Shown here piece by piece: positions 8,991 through 18,121 of a stretch of DNA of 64,000 bases. Numbering within the stretch: the stretch's first letter is position 1; every line of letters starts with the position of its first letter. A program made the position numbers and the translations under genes. Origin of the DNA: Bosea beijingensis (lineage in GTDB: Bacteria; Pseudomonadota; Alphaproteobacteria; Rhizobiales; Beijerinckiaceae); the NCBI RefSeq assembly GCF_030758975.1, contig NZ_CP132359.1:2824782-2888781 (forward strand), in the 5' to 3' direction. The notes beneath the pieces were generated by a model. It did no database searches. It saw only the letters and a program-made list of their open reading frames with translations, and was not told where the DNA came from.

Positions 8991-9848
8991 ATGCGCAGTT
9001 CCCTCAACAGCTATGGCTATATCGCGCCGGCTTTCGCGTTGCTCGGCCTCGTCCTGTTCGCGCCGGTCTTCTACGGCGGCTGGTTCAGCCTGCAACGCAT
9101 CCAGTACGGCGCGCCGACAGGTTTCTCCGGCTTCGACAACTACGCGAAGCTTTTCGACGAGCCGGAACTGCTGGCGACGCTAGGCCGCACCTTCGTCCAC
9201 ACCGGCGCGTCGGTCGTCGTGACGATCGTCATCGCGCTGGCGCTCTCGGTCTGGATCAACCGGCTCGCGCCGCGCTTCGCCTTCGTCGCGCAGATGATCG
9301 TGATCGTGCCCTGGATCATCTCGACCGTCGTCGCCGCGCTGCTTTTCCGCTGGGTCTTCCTCAACGATATCGGGCTTGCCGCCTGGGCGCTGAAAGCCGT
9401 TGGCGTCACCGAGTTCCAGCCGCTGACGACACCGACCGGCGCCATGGCGCTGCTCGTCGCGATCTCGGTCTGGAAGCGCATCGGCTACGCCGTCATCATC
9501 CTGCTAGCTGGCCTCAAGGGTATCCCTGACGACTATACCGAGGCTGCCCGCATCGACGGGGCCAATGGCTGGCAGATCTTCCGCCGCATCACGCTGCCGC
9601 TCCTGAAGACGCCATTGCTCCTCGTCGCGATCGTGCTGACGCTGTCGAACATCAACACGGTCGAGACGCCGCTCGTCACCACCGGCGGCGGGCCGGGCGA
9701 CGCCACGCGCGTGCTGGCGATCGAGGTCTATGAGCGCGCTTTCGTCAATTTCGACCTGGGGGGTGCCACTGCGCTGGCGCTGCTGATGTTCGCCGGCAAT
9801 ATCGCGCTGGTCATCGCCTATGTCCGCTTTACCAAGTGGAAGGCGTGA
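8991..9848 (+). CDS. Sugar ABC transporter permease (MalF-like)
   Basis: 285 residues with six predicted transmembrane helices. The inner-membrane ABC permease signature EAARIDGANGWQIFRRITLPLL (EAA loop that docks the ATPase) is at about residues 183-205. It has no long periplasmic P2 insertion, so it belongs to the short MalF/UgpA type. Ends TGATG-coupled to the next permease. No ATP-binding subunit gene is found in the operon. Confidence 0.94.
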   Translation: MRSSLNSYGYIAPAFALLGLVLFAPVFYGGWFSLQRIQYGAPTGFSGFDNYAKLFDEPELLATLGRTFVHTGASVVVTIVIALALSVWINRLAPRFAFVAQMIVIVPWIISTVVAALLFRWVFLNDIGLAAWALKAVGVTEFQPLTTPTGAMALLVAISVWKRIGYAVIILLAGLKGIPDDYTEAARIDGANGWQIFRRITLPLLKTPLLLVAIVLTLSNINTVETPLVTTGGGPGDATRVLAIEVYERAFVNFDLGGATALALLMFAGNIALVIAYVRFTKWKA

Positions 9849-10738
9849 TGAGCACGCTCGCCATTCCCACGGCAGCCAGGCGAGAGGTCGCCGCCCCGGG
9901 CCGGCCGCCGATCGATCGGTTCTGGGCGCTGCTGGTGCTGCTCCCCGTCGCGGCACTGATGCTGGTCAATCTGCTGCCTCTGTTCTGGGGCGTGCTGACC
10001 TCGATAAAGCCGGAAGCCGTCATCTTCGCGACGCCGCCGCAATTCGCCGGCTTCACGCCGACAAACGCGCATTACGAGCGCGTCTTCGCCGCCGGATTCG
10101 TCCAGAGCTTCACGATCAGCCTGGCCTATTCAGGCGCCGCGGTGGTGCTGGCGCTCGCGCTTGCGCTGCCGGCCGCCTATGCCTTCGACCGTTTCGAGTT
10201 CCCGTTCCGGCAGAGCCTGTTCCTGCTGATCGTCGCGAGCATCCCGCTTTCGCTCGGCGCCGCGGCCCTGCTGATCCCGAACTATGTCTATTTCGTTCGG
10301 CTCGGGCTGGTGAACACGCCCTTCGCCCTGCCGCTGATCTACGCCGCCCATCAGTTGCCGATGGCGATCTGGGTGGTGAAGGGCACGATCGAGGGCATCC
10401 CGCGCGAACTCGACGAAGCCGCCGTGATCGACGGCGCCAGCCGCTTCGGCATCCTGCGCCATGTCATGCTGCCGCTGGCCCGGCCGGCCTTGGGCGCGGC
10501 CGGCACGCTCGCCTTCGTCGGCTCCTGGAACGAATTCGTCGCCGGCTCCGTGATGGTCGATGCGCCCTGGCTGAGGCCGATCCAGCCATTGATCTATGGC
10601 TTCATCGGCTTCTTCGGCCGCGAATGGGGGCCGCTCACGGCTGCCGCCACCCTCGCCATCCTGCCCATCCTCGTCGTCTTCGCCCTGCTCGGCCGCCTGA
10701 TCGTCTCCGGCCTGACCAAGGGCTCCGTGAAAGGCTAA
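9848..10738 (+). CDS. Sugar ABC transporter permease (MalG-like)
   Basis: 296 residues from the ATG at 9848, which overlaps the upstream stop (TGATG). Six transmembrane helices; the EAA loop is ELDEAAVIDGASRFGILRHV. The C-terminal end has the MalG-type GxxxKGSVKG tail. Pairs with the upstream permease. Confidence 0.94.
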   Translation: MSTLAIPTAARREVAAPGRPPIDRFWALLVLLPVAALMLVNLLPLFWGVLTSIKPEAVIFATPPQFAGFTPTNAHYERVFAAGFVQSFTISLAYSGAAVVLALALALPAAYAFDRFEFPFRQSLFLLIVASIPLSLGAAALLIPNYVYFVRLGLVNTPFALPLIYAAHQLPMAIWVVKGTIEGIPRELDEAAVIDGASRFGILRHVMLPLARPALGAAGTLAFVGSWNEFVAGSVMVDAPWLRPIQPLIYGFIGFFGREWGPLTAAATLAILPILVVFALLGRLIVSGLTKGSVKG

Positions 10739-10744
10739 AGCCGC

Positions 10745-11506
10745 ATGCCGGAATCTTCTATCGCGAGCCTGCTCGCCGGGCGCGTCGCCCTCGTCACCGG
10801 CGCCGGGCGCGGGATTGGCGGCGCCATCGCCGATGCGCTGGCCGCGCGCGGTGCCGCTGTCGTCGTGAACGACATCGACGAGACGCTCGCCCGGCAGCGC
10901 GCGGCAGCGCTGGGTGATCGCGTGCTTGCTGCGCCGGGCGATGCATCTTCCGCTGCCGATGTCCGCCACGTCGTCGAGGCGGGCATCGCCGCCTTCGGGC
11001 GGATCGACATCCTCGTCAACAATGCCGGGCAGGACCGCGCCGTCCCGATCCTTGAGCTCGAGGAGGAGGAGTGGGACCGCTTCATGGCGGTGAATCTGAA
11101 GAGCGCCTTCCTGTTCTCGAAGGCCGTGCTGCCGGGGATGATCGAGCGAGGGCACGGCCGCATCGTCTGCATGTCGTCGATCGTCGCCCATCAGGGCGCG
11201 ATGAATGGCGGCATCCACTACGCGACGACAAAGGCGGGGATGCTCGGCTTCGCGCGCACGCTCGCCCGCCAGATGGCGAAGACAGGTGTCACCGTGAATG
11301 CGATCGCGCCGGGCGTCGTCGATACCGACCTCATCCGCACACATATGAAACAGGAGATGCGTGAGAAGGTCACGCAGGCGATCCCGATGGGCCGGCTCGC
11401 CGACCCCGCCGAGATCGGCCGCGCTGTCGCCTTCCTGGTCTCGGACGATGCGTCCTACCTCACCGGGGCGACCCTCGACGTCAATGGCGGCTTCTGGATC
11501 GGCTGA
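10745..11506 (+). CDS. Short-chain dehydrogenase/reductase (SDR)
   Basis: 253 residues of classical SDR type. The cofactor site GAGRGIGGAIADAL is at about residues 20-33, NNAG at about 90, catalytic Ser in CMSSIVAH and the YATTK catalytic Tyr/Lys motif at about 160. The C-terminal LTGATLDVNGGFWIG is typical of the FabG-like clade. In this operon it probably oxidises or reduces the sugar-derived intermediate. Confidence 0.92.
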   Translation: MPESSIASLLAGRVALVTGAGRGIGGAIADALAARGAAVVVNDIDETLARQRAAALGDRVLAAPGDASSAADVRHVVEAGIAAFGRIDILVNNAGQDRAVPILELEEEEWDRFMAVNLKSAFLFSKAVLPGMIERGHGRIVCMSSIVAHQGAMNGGIHYATTKAGMLGFARTLARQMAKTGVTVNAIAPGVVDTDLIRTHMKQEMREKVTQAIPMGRLADPAEIGRAVAFLVSDDASYLTGATLDVNGGFWIG

Positions 11507-11507
11507 G

Positions 11508-11954
11508 ATGCACCTGACCCGACATATCGGCGCGGCCGAGGCGCATATCCTGATCGAGGCGGCCGCCGCGAAGGCCGAAGCCATGGGCGTGCCGCAGAAC
11601 ATCGCGGTGGTGGATGGTGCCGGCCATCTCGTCGCCTTCCGGCGCATGGACGGCGCCAAGTTCATGGCGATCGAGATCGCGATCAACAAGGCGTTCACGG
11701 CAGCGGGCGCCCGTCGCCCGACTGCAGCCATGTGGGAGGCCGCGCAGCCGGGCTCGCCGGGTTTCGGCGTCAACACCCAGCATCACGGCCGGGTGACGAT
11801 CCTCGCCGGCGGATTGCCGCTCGCCCTGCCCGAGAGTGGTGAAGTGGTCGGCGCGATTGGCGTCAGCTCCGGCTCGACGGTGCAGGACGCCGAGGTCGCC
11901 GAGGCCGGCCTCGCCGCGTTTCTGGAGCATGTTGCCGGAACTGCTGCCGAATGA
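11508..11954 (+). CDS. GlcG/HbpS-family protein
   Basis: 148 residues. It starts at the ATG 2 bp after the SDR stop and its stop overlaps the GMC gene. Family hallmarks: NIAVVDGAGHLVAFRRMDGA, AINKAFTAA, GGLPLALP and VVGAIGVSSGSTVQDAEVAEAGL. Members bind heme or small organic molecules and often sit in glycolate/propanediol and sugar-acid operons; biochemical role in this pathway unknown. Confidence 0.9.
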   Translation: MHLTRHIGAAEAHILIEAAAAKAEAMGVPQNIAVVDGAGHLVAFRRMDGAKFMAIEIAINKAFTAAGARRPTAAMWEAAQPGSPGFGVNTQHHGRVTILAGGLPLALPESGEVVGAIGVSSGSTVQDAEVAEAGLAAFLEHVAGTAAE

Positions 11955-13657
11955 GCTTCGACTTCGCCATCGTCGGCGCCGGCAGCGCCGGGTGCGTGCT
12001 GGCGAGCCGGCTCTCGGAGGATCCGGGGACGAAGGTACTGCTGGTGGAAGCTGGGCGGGACGTGGAGCCGGGCAAGGAGCCGGCGGCGATCCTGGACATG
12101 TATCCGGGCCTCGCCGCCTTCGATCCGCGCAATCACTGGCCGGCGCTGATGGCGCGCACCCGCCCGCTGAGCCACAACGCGCCGGAACCCCGCCCCGCGC
12201 CCCGCCTCTATGAGCAGGCCCGGATCATGGGCGGCGGGTCGAGCATCAACGGGCAGGTCGCCAATCGCGGCACGCCCGAGGACTACGACGAATGGGAAGC
12301 GTCGGGCGCAGCGGGCTGGGGCTGGAACGATGTCCTGCCCTATTTCCGCAAGCTCGAACGCGATCTCGACTGTGCGGGACCTTTGCACGGGCAGGACGGC
12401 CCGATCCCGATCCACCGGATTCCGCGGGCGCTTTGGCCGGGCTTCTCGACCGCGACGGAAGAAGCGATCGTAGCGCTGGGCTATCCTCGCCTGAGCGATC
12501 AGAACGGCGAGTTCGGCGACGGCGTGTTTCCGATGACGCTCTCGAATGACGGCCAGCACCGCGTCTCTTCGGCCCGCGGCTACCTCACGGCCGAGGTGCG
12601 CCGCCGCCCCAACCTGACGATCATTACCGAGGCCGACGTCCAGGGCCTGCTCTGGGACGCGAACAAGGTCTCCGGGCTGCGCGTGCGGCGAGGTCCGGAA
12701 GTGCAGGAGATCGCCGTGCGGCAGGTGATCCTCAGCGCCGGCGCCCTGCAATCACCGGCGTTGCTGTTGCGCGAGGGCATCGGCGATGCGGCCGAACTGC
12801 GTGCGCTTGGTATCGAGCCGCGCCACCACCTGCCCGGTGTCGGGCGCAATCTGCAGGAGCATCCGGGCATTTCCGTCTCCGCCATGCTGAACCCGGCGGC
12901 GCGGCTGAAGAACACGACGCGCCGCCATATCCATCTCGGGCTGCGCTATTCGTCAGGCGTGGGATCGCAAGCATCCGACATGTTCATGATGGCCGCCGCC
13001 AAGTCCGCCTGGCACCCCTTGGGCGAGCGCATCGGGACCTTCATCGCCTGGATCAACAAGCCGGCCTCGCGCGGACGCGTCATGCTGGAGCGAAGCGGCC
13101 AAGCGATCGTCCCCGTCGCGAATTTTGATTTCCTCGCAGAGGCCTCGGACCGCGCCCGCCTCGCCGGTGCGGTACAGTTGATGGCGCGCCTCGCCGGGAT
13201 GGAGCCGCTGGCCGGGCAGCTCACCGCGCCCGTGCCGTCGAGCTATGGCGGCTGGGCCAAGCGGCTCGGCCACCGCAATGCCCGCAACTACGCGATGACA
13301 GCGGGAGCCGGCCTGTTGCTCGATGCTCTGCCCTTCCTGCGAGAGTCGTTCGCCCACAGGATGATCGGCGGCGGCCGCTCGCTGGAGGCGCTCGTTGGCG
13401 ACAGTGAGGCGCTTGAAGGCTATCTCGTCGAAAAGGCCTTCGGGCAGTGGCATCCCAGCGGCACCTGCCGCATGGGCGCGCCGCAGGATCGGGAGGCGGT
13501 GACCGACCCAAGCGACGCCTCGGTGTACGGAGTGGAGGGTTTGCGCGTGGTCGATGCCTCGATCATGCCGACGATCCCCCGCGCGAACCTCAACATCCCC
13601 ACGATCATGCTGGCAGAGAAAATTGCGGATAGCATTCGTGCGCGCATCAATTGCTGA
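11951..13657 (+). CDS. GMC-family FAD-dependent oxidoreductase
   Basis: 568 residues. The N-terminal FAD-binding motif FAIVGAGSAGCVLASRLSED and GMC signature 1-like GGGSSINGQVANRGTPEDYDEW are present, with signature 2 in SAGALQSPALLLREGIG. The C-terminal catalytic region is WHPSGTCRMG (His) and IMPTIPRANLNIPTIMLAEK (second catalytic residue is Asn). Members oxidise alcohols (choline, glucose, polyethylene glycol, sugar alcohols). Last gene of the operon; it uses a 4-bp overlap with the HbpS-like gene. Confidence 0.93.
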   Translation: MSFDFAIVGAGSAGCVLASRLSEDPGTKVLLVEAGRDVEPGKEPAAILDMYPGLAAFDPRNHWPALMARTRPLSHNAPEPRPAPRLYEQARIMGGGSSINGQVANRGTPEDYDEWEASGAAGWGWNDVLPYFRKLERDLDCAGPLHGQDGPIPIHRIPRALWPGFSTATEEAIVALGYPRLSDQNGEFGDGVFPMTLSNDGQHRVSSARGYLTAEVRRRPNLTIITEADVQGLLWDANKVSGLRVRRGPEVQEIAVRQVILSAGALQSPALLLREGIGDAAELRALGIEPRHHLPGVGRNLQEHPGISVSAMLNPAARLKNTTRRHIHLGLRYSSGVGSQASDMFMMAAAKSAWHPLGERIGTFIAWINKPASRGRVMLERSGQAIVPVANFDFLAEASDRARLAGAVQLMARLAGMEPLAGQLTAPVPSSYGGWAKRLGHRNARNYAMTAGAGLLLDALPFLRESFAHRMIGGGRSLEALVGDSEALEGYLVEKAFGQWHPSGTCRMGAPQDREAVTDPSDASVYGVEGLRVVDASIMPTIPRANLNIPTIMLAEKIADSIRARINC

Positions 13658-14003
13658 AGACGGGCTCGCGTCCTGGAGCCGTCCTCTCGGCATCCGTTAC
13701 CGCGAACATTGCATCGGATAATCGGCGTCCGCTTGGGTCCGATGTTTGAATGCCTGCTTCTCTAATCGGGCAGATGGGTCAAGTCCGGATTGCAGGTCTG
13801 GGCCGGTATCTCGTTCACGCGGGTCAGCTTCTCTTCGCAGTCTGATGGCTTCTATCGAGCGAAGCCGCTGTACGCATGCATCGGAGTAGGTCTGGAGAGC
13901 CTTGCTATTGGTCGCGCTTTGAAGAGCAGCAGACATTTCGGCTTCATTCATCCCGTCGTCGCGTGGCACGATCCCGGCCCGGGATTGTTGAGCTGTGGTC
14001 AGG
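13658..14003. other. Gene-poor stretch with no convincing coding sequence
   Basis: 346 bp after the GMC stop. Frames on both strands are short and show no family resemblance. It lies beside an IS110 remnant, so it is probably decayed insertion-scar DNA plus the operon end. No obvious rho-independent terminator was seen. Confidence 0.4.
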
Positions 14004-14240
14004 TCATGCCGCAGCCTCCGATCCCAGGCGGAACTCGGTACCACCGGCCCGCATGCGGTTCAGCACGGCAGCGATCTTGCGCGCGACCGCGACGATGGCG
14101 CGCGGGCGACCCTTCGTCTTCATGAGTTTGACGCCCCAGGCCTTCAAACTCGACCAGGTGATCGAGTGCATGAGCATGGCGTTCCCGGCCGCGTAGAGCG
14201 TGGCTCGAACATCGGCATCCCCGGCATGTGAGATCCGGCC
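14004..14240 (-). pseudogene. IS110-family transposase, C-terminal remnant
   Basis: The minus-strand frame gives the C-terminal part of the IS110 transposase second domain: GRISHAGDADVRATLYAA, SSLKAWGVKLMKTKGRPRA, ARKIAAVLNRMRAGGTEFR. Only about 78 residues remain of a usual 320-400. The upstream DNA changes directly into an unrelated ATPase fragment on the other strand, so the catalytic DEDD domain is gone and the copy is dead. Confidence 0.8.
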
Positions 14241-14243
14241 GGG

Positions 14244-14592
14244 GTTGTTCGACGATGTCTCGGTCACGTTCGACGAGCGCACCCTGTTGCCGCAGAGGAT
14301 CTCCCGCAACGGTCAAGAGGAGGACGTCGAGCGCCTGAGTGGCGGCATGCGCGAGCAGCTTTCGGTGCTCACCCGGCTCGCCTTCGCCCGGCTGCTCGCC
14401 CGCGACGGCCGGCCGGCGCCGGTCATCTTCGACGATGCGCTCGTCTATTCCGATGACGATCGCATCGAGAAAATGTTCGACGCGCTGCATCGCCAGTCGA
14501 GGGACCAGCAGATCATCGTCTTTTCCTGCAGGCAGCGCGCCTTCCAGAAGCTAGGCGGAAACACACTCGCGATGGTCGATTGGGAACCGTAG
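14244..14592 (+). pseudogene. C-terminal fragment of an SMC/RecF-like or YhaN-like ATPase
   Basis: About 115 residues remain: ABC signature LSGGMREQLSVLTRLAFARL, Walker B VIFDDALVYSDDDR and the H-loop-side segment IIVFSCRQRAF. No Walker A or coiled coil precedes it; the 5' part is replaced by the IS110 remnant. The ATG that opens the frame lies in the IS sequence. Interpreted as a gene truncated by insertion and deletion. Confidence 0.7.
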
Positions 14593-15013
14593 CGGCTGCG
14601 CATTCGATCATTCGCAATGTCCGGTTATAGGCGAGCCTTCAAGTTCAGCTAATGACGCATCGCATCCAGACCAGCGTCCGGCGCTCCCTTCGCGCCGCTG
14701 GCTTTGCCATAGCATAAGCGGTCACATATCCGTGAATCGCTCATTGGCAGACCGACGCTTTCCCAAGCGGCTTTGCGTGCCAAGATTCATGAAGTTCGCC
14801 TGAATCGGCGGATTTCGATGGGATATGTTCGATCTTTGCGGCTGCTGACGAAACGTGATCGGCCGATCAAGCCCATTGGCGGCGTGCCGCGTCTGAGTTT
14901 CAATCCGTTCCAATTCAAAATGGTCCGGCGCGCCATGCGGGCAAGCCGGAGCTTCCGGCGAGGCGCGTTGGCTCTCTCGCCGTCCTGATTGAACCGAACC
15001 GGGAGGGTTTACG
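14593..15013. other. Intergenic region before the molybdenum hydroxylase genes
   Basis: 421 bp without a convincing gene; short frames on both strands lack family features. It should hold the promoter of the 15014 operon, whose GGGAGGG ribosome site is at 15001-15007. Confidence 0.4.
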
Positions 15014-15481
15014 GTGACGAAGCTGAATGTGAACGGCCGGGCGCTGGACGTCGCGGTTGACGGCGACACGCCTCTGCTCTGGGTCATTCGCGAACAGATC
15101 GGTCTTACAGGCACGAAATATGGTTGCGGTGTCGCACAGTGTGGCGCCTGCACGGTGCATATCGACGGCGTCGCCACGCGCTCCTGCGCATTGCCTGTCA
15201 GCGCTGTGACGGAAGAGCAGAAGATCGTCACGATCGAGGGACTGTCCCCGGACGGCACGCATCCGATCCAGCAGGCCTGGATCAAGCACGACGTGCCACA
15301 ATGCGGCTTCTGCCAGAGCGGCATGATCATGACCGCGGCGGCGCTGCTGCAGGCCAATCCGAAGCCGACCGAGGCCGATATCGCCAGCGAGATGACCAAT
15401 ATCTGCCGCTGCGGCACCTATGTGCGCGTCAAGGCGGCCATTCTCGATGTCGCCGCCGGCGGCCAGTTGACCCGCGGTTGA
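15014..15481 (+). CDS. Molybdenum hydroxylase small subunit, [2Fe-2S] (IorA/CoxS-like)
   Basis: 155 residues from a GTG at 15014 with GGGAGGG upstream. Two iron-sulfur sites: a plant-ferredoxin type CGVAQCGACTVHIDG with a fourth Cys in RSCALP, and the helical second cluster CGFCQSGMIM with ICRCGTYVRVK. Length and order match the isoquinoline 1-oxidoreductase alpha-subunit type. It passes electrons from the large molybdopterin subunit encoded 15 bp downstream; the next acceptor is probably a cytochrome c. Confidence 0.92.
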   Translation: MTKLNVNGRALDVAVDGDTPLLWVIREQIGLTGTKYGCGVAQCGACTVHIDGVATRSCALPVSAVTEEQKIVTIEGLSPDGTHPIQQAWIKHDVPQCGFCQSGMIMTAAALLQANPKPTEADIASEMTNICRCGTYVRVKAAILDVAAGGQLTRG

Positions 15482-15495
15482 GGGAGGAGGCGATC

Positions 15496-17679
15496 ATGAC
15501 TGTTTCGACGCAATCGCGCGACTTCCGTCCCTCACGCCGCCATGTCCTTGCCGGTTCAGCTGCTGCCGCCGGCGTCTTCAGCTTCGGCTTCTCGATACCG
15601 GCCCTGGCGCAGCAGGGCGGTGTTCCGGAAATCAACGCCTGGGTCGTCGTCCATCCGGACGACAAGGTGGTGATCCGCATCGCGCGCTCGGAAATGGGGC
15701 AGGGTACCTTGACCGGCCTCGCCCAGCTCGTTGCCGAGGAATTGAACTGTGACTGGGCGAAGGTCGCCACCGAATATCCGACACCGGGCCAGAACGTCGC
15801 TCGCAACCGGGTCTGGGGCAATTTCTCGACCGGCGGCAGCCGCGGCATCCGCGAGTCGCATGATTACGTCCGCAAGGGCGGTGCTGCGGCGCGCATGATG
15901 CTGATCCAGGCGGCTGCGAACGAATGGAAGGTGCCGGCGGCCGAGTGCAGCGCCGAGAAGAGCATTATCACGCATAAGGCATCCGGTCGCTCCGTCCGCT
16001 ATGGCGAGGTCTCTGCCGCTGCTGCGAAGCTGGACGCGCCGAAGGACGTCCCGCTCAAGGATCCGAAGGACTGGACGATCGCCGGCAAGGCGCTGCCGCG
16101 CCTCGACACCGCCGACAAGACCAATGGCAAGAAGATCTACGGCATGGATTTCAAGCTGCCGGGGATGCTCAATGCCGCAATCAAGGATTGTCCTGTCTTC
16201 GGCGGCAAGGTGAAGAGCTTCGATGCCGCCAAGGTCAAGGGCATGCCGGGCGTCAAGCACGTCCTGCCGGTCGGCGACAGCGCCGTGACGGTGGTGGCCG
16301 AGACCTGGTGGCAGGCCAAGACCGCTCTCGACGCCCTGCCGATCGAATGGGACGAGGGGCCACATGCCCAGGTGTCCAGCGAAAGCATCGCCGCGTGGCT
16401 GAAGGAAGGGCTGGATGCGCCCGAGGCCGTGGTCGGCAATCAGAACGGCGACGCCAAGGCAGCGCTGGCGGGCGCCGCGCGTATCTATGAGGCGACCTAT
16501 AGCTATCCGTTCCAGAACCACGCCTGCATGGAGGTGATGAACGCGACGGCTCTCTACACACCGGAAAAATGCGAAGTCTGGACGCCGACGCAGAATGGCG
16601 AGGCGGCGCTGGCCGCAACAGCCGAGGCTTCCGGTCTGCCGCTGGCCAAATGCGAGGCTTACAAGATCGACCTCGGCGGCGGGTTCGGCCGGCGCGGTGC
16701 GGTGCATGACTGGGTCCGGCAGGTCGTCGAGATCGCCAAGCAGATTCCCGGGACGCCGGTGAAGCTGATCTGGTCGCGCGAGGAGGATATGCTGCACGGG
16801 CGCTTCCACCCGATCACCCAGTGCAAGATGAAGGCGGCGCTCGACAAGGACGGTAATGTCACCGGGGTGCATATGCGCATTTCCGGCCAGTCGATCGTCG
16901 CGGGCATCTTCCCGCAGAATATCCAGAACGGGCGCGATCCGGCCGTCTTCCAGGGCCTGAACGCTCCGGGCCCCGAAGCCTCGATCGGCTATTCCTTTCC
17001 GAACCTGCTGATCGACCATGCCATGCGCAACCCGCATGTGCCGCCGGGTTTCTGGCGCGGGGTCAATCTCAACCAGAACACTGTCTATCTGGAGAGCTTC
17101 ATCGACGAGATCGCGCATGAGACGGGCAAGGACCCGCTCGAACTCCGCCGCTCGCTGATGAAGAACCACCCCAAGCACCTCGCCGTGCTCAATGCGGCGG
17201 CGGAGCGCGCCGGCTGGGGCAAGCCGTTGCCGGCAGGGGTGTTCCGCGGCATCTGTCAGACCATGGGCTTCGGCTCCTATGTCGCGGCAGTGGCCGAAGT
17301 CTCCGTCGCCGATGACGGAAAACTCACGATCCACCGGATCGTCGCAGCGACGGATCCCGGCCACGCCGTCAACCCGGCGCAGATCGAGCGGCAGGTCGAA
17401 GGCTCCTTCGTCTATGGCCTCTCGGCCGCGCTCTATGGCGAGATCACGATCAAGGGCGGGCGCGTGGAGCAGGAGAATTTCGACACGTACGAGGTGATGC
17501 GCCTCGAGGCGATGCCGAAGGTCGAGACGGTGATCGTGCCGTCCGGCGGCTTCTGGGGCGGTGTCGGAGAGCCGACCATCGCGGTTGCCGCGCCCGCTGT
17601 GCTGAACGCGATTTTCGCGGCGACGGGCAAGCGCGTACGCTCGCTGCCGCTGAAGAATGCCGACCTCAAGAAGGCGTGA
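15496..17679 (+). CDS. Molybdopterin-binding large subunit of an aldehyde/isoquinoline oxidoreductase-type hydroxylase
   Basis: 727 residues from the ATG at 15496 (AGGGAGGAGG ribosome site); an open frame upstream is a shadow of the small subunit. A twin-arginine signal SRRHVLAGSAAAAGVF points to periplasmic placement. Cofactor regions include GGGFGRRGAVHDWV, SYPFQNHACMEVMNATA, and the catalytic-glutamate segment GGFWGGVGEPTIAVAAPA. The two-subunit form without an FAD subunit is the IorAB type. The substrate cannot be named; the sox genes follow directly and soxX overlaps its 3' end. Confidence 0.9.
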   Translation: MTVSTQSRDFRPSRRHVLAGSAAAAGVFSFGFSIPALAQQGGVPEINAWVVVHPDDKVVIRIARSEMGQGTLTGLAQLVAEELNCDWAKVATEYPTPGQNVARNRVWGNFSTGGSRGIRESHDYVRKGGAAARMMLIQAAANEWKVPAAECSAEKSIITHKASGRSVRYGEVSAAAAKLDAPKDVPLKDPKDWTIAGKALPRLDTADKTNGKKIYGMDFKLPGMLNAAIKDCPVFGGKVKSFDAAKVKGMPGVKHVLPVGDSAVTVVAETWWQAKTALDALPIEWDEGPHAQVSSESIAAWLKEGLDAPEAVVGNQNGDAKAALAGAARIYEATYSYPFQNHACMEVMNATALYTPEKCEVWTPTQNGEAALAATAEASGLPLAKCEAYKIDLGGGFGRRGAVHDWVRQVVEIAKQIPGTPVKLIWSREEDMLHGRFHPITQCKMKAALDKDGNVTGVHMRISGQSIVAGIFPQNIQNGRDPAVFQGLNAPGPEASIGYSFPNLLIDHAMRNPHVPPGFWRGVNLNQNTVYLESFIDEIAHETGKDPLELRRSLMKNHPKHLAVLNAAAERAGWGKPLPAGVFRGICQTMGFGSYVAAVAEVSVADDGKLTIHRIVAATDPGHAVNPAQIERQVEGSFVYGLSAALYGEITIKGGRVEQENFDTYEVMRLEAMPKVETVIVPSGGFWGGVGEPTIAVAAPAVLNAIFAATGKRVRSLPLKNADLKKA

Positions 17680-18121
17680 GCGTTTTGCGCGAAGGGCGGG
17701 GACGCTCGTCTTCGCCCTACTCGCAATGCAGGCCAGCGCTCTGGAGCCCTTTCGCATCGTCGAAGACACGATCCCCGCCCCGCTGGGCGGGAGGGTCGGG
17801 GACGCGGCGCGTGGCGCAGCGCTCGTGAGGGATCGCGAGCGCGGCAACTGTCTGATCTGCCATAATGGCGACGATCCGGCCGAACCCTTCCAAGGTTCGA
17901 TCGGGCCGCCGCTAAGGGGCGTGGGAGCGAGGCTGGCCGCCGGGCAGATACGCTTGCGGCTGGTCGACATGTCGCGGCTGAATAGTGAGACGGTGATGCC
18001 GCCCTATTTCCGCATCGACAACATGCGAGACGTAGCGCCGGCCTATCGGGACCAGCCCGCGCTCTCGGCACAGGAGATCGAGGATGTCGTTTCCTATCTC
18101 ACCTCGCTCAAGACCGAGTGA
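17657..18121 (+). CDS. soxX: SoxX, monoheme cytochrome c of the thiosulfate-oxidising complex
   Basis: 154 residues. Starts inside the last 23 bp of the molybdenum hydroxylase gene; signal-like stretch RRAGTLVFALLAMQASA. The single heme site is CLICH, with ligand Met in the SETVMPPYF segment (VDMSRLNSETVMPPYFRIDN is a strong SoxX hallmark). SoxX pairs with SoxA (encoded three genes on) to attach thiosulfate to the SoxYZ carrier in the periplasm. Confidence 0.9.
   Translation: MPTSRRRERFARRAGTLVFALLAMQASALEPFRIVEDTIPAPLGGRVGDAARGAALVRDRERGNCLICHNGDDPAEPFQGSIGPPLRGVGARLAAGQIRLRLVDMSRLNSETVMPPYFRIDNMRDVAPAYRDQPALSAQEIEDVVSYLTSLKTE

Noticed and set aside
15556..17970. Long open frame of 804 codons on the minus strand opposite the molybdenum hydroxylase gene
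   Set aside because: It mirrors the true gene in high-GC DNA. Its translation has no family features, while the plus strand shows a complete hydroxylase.
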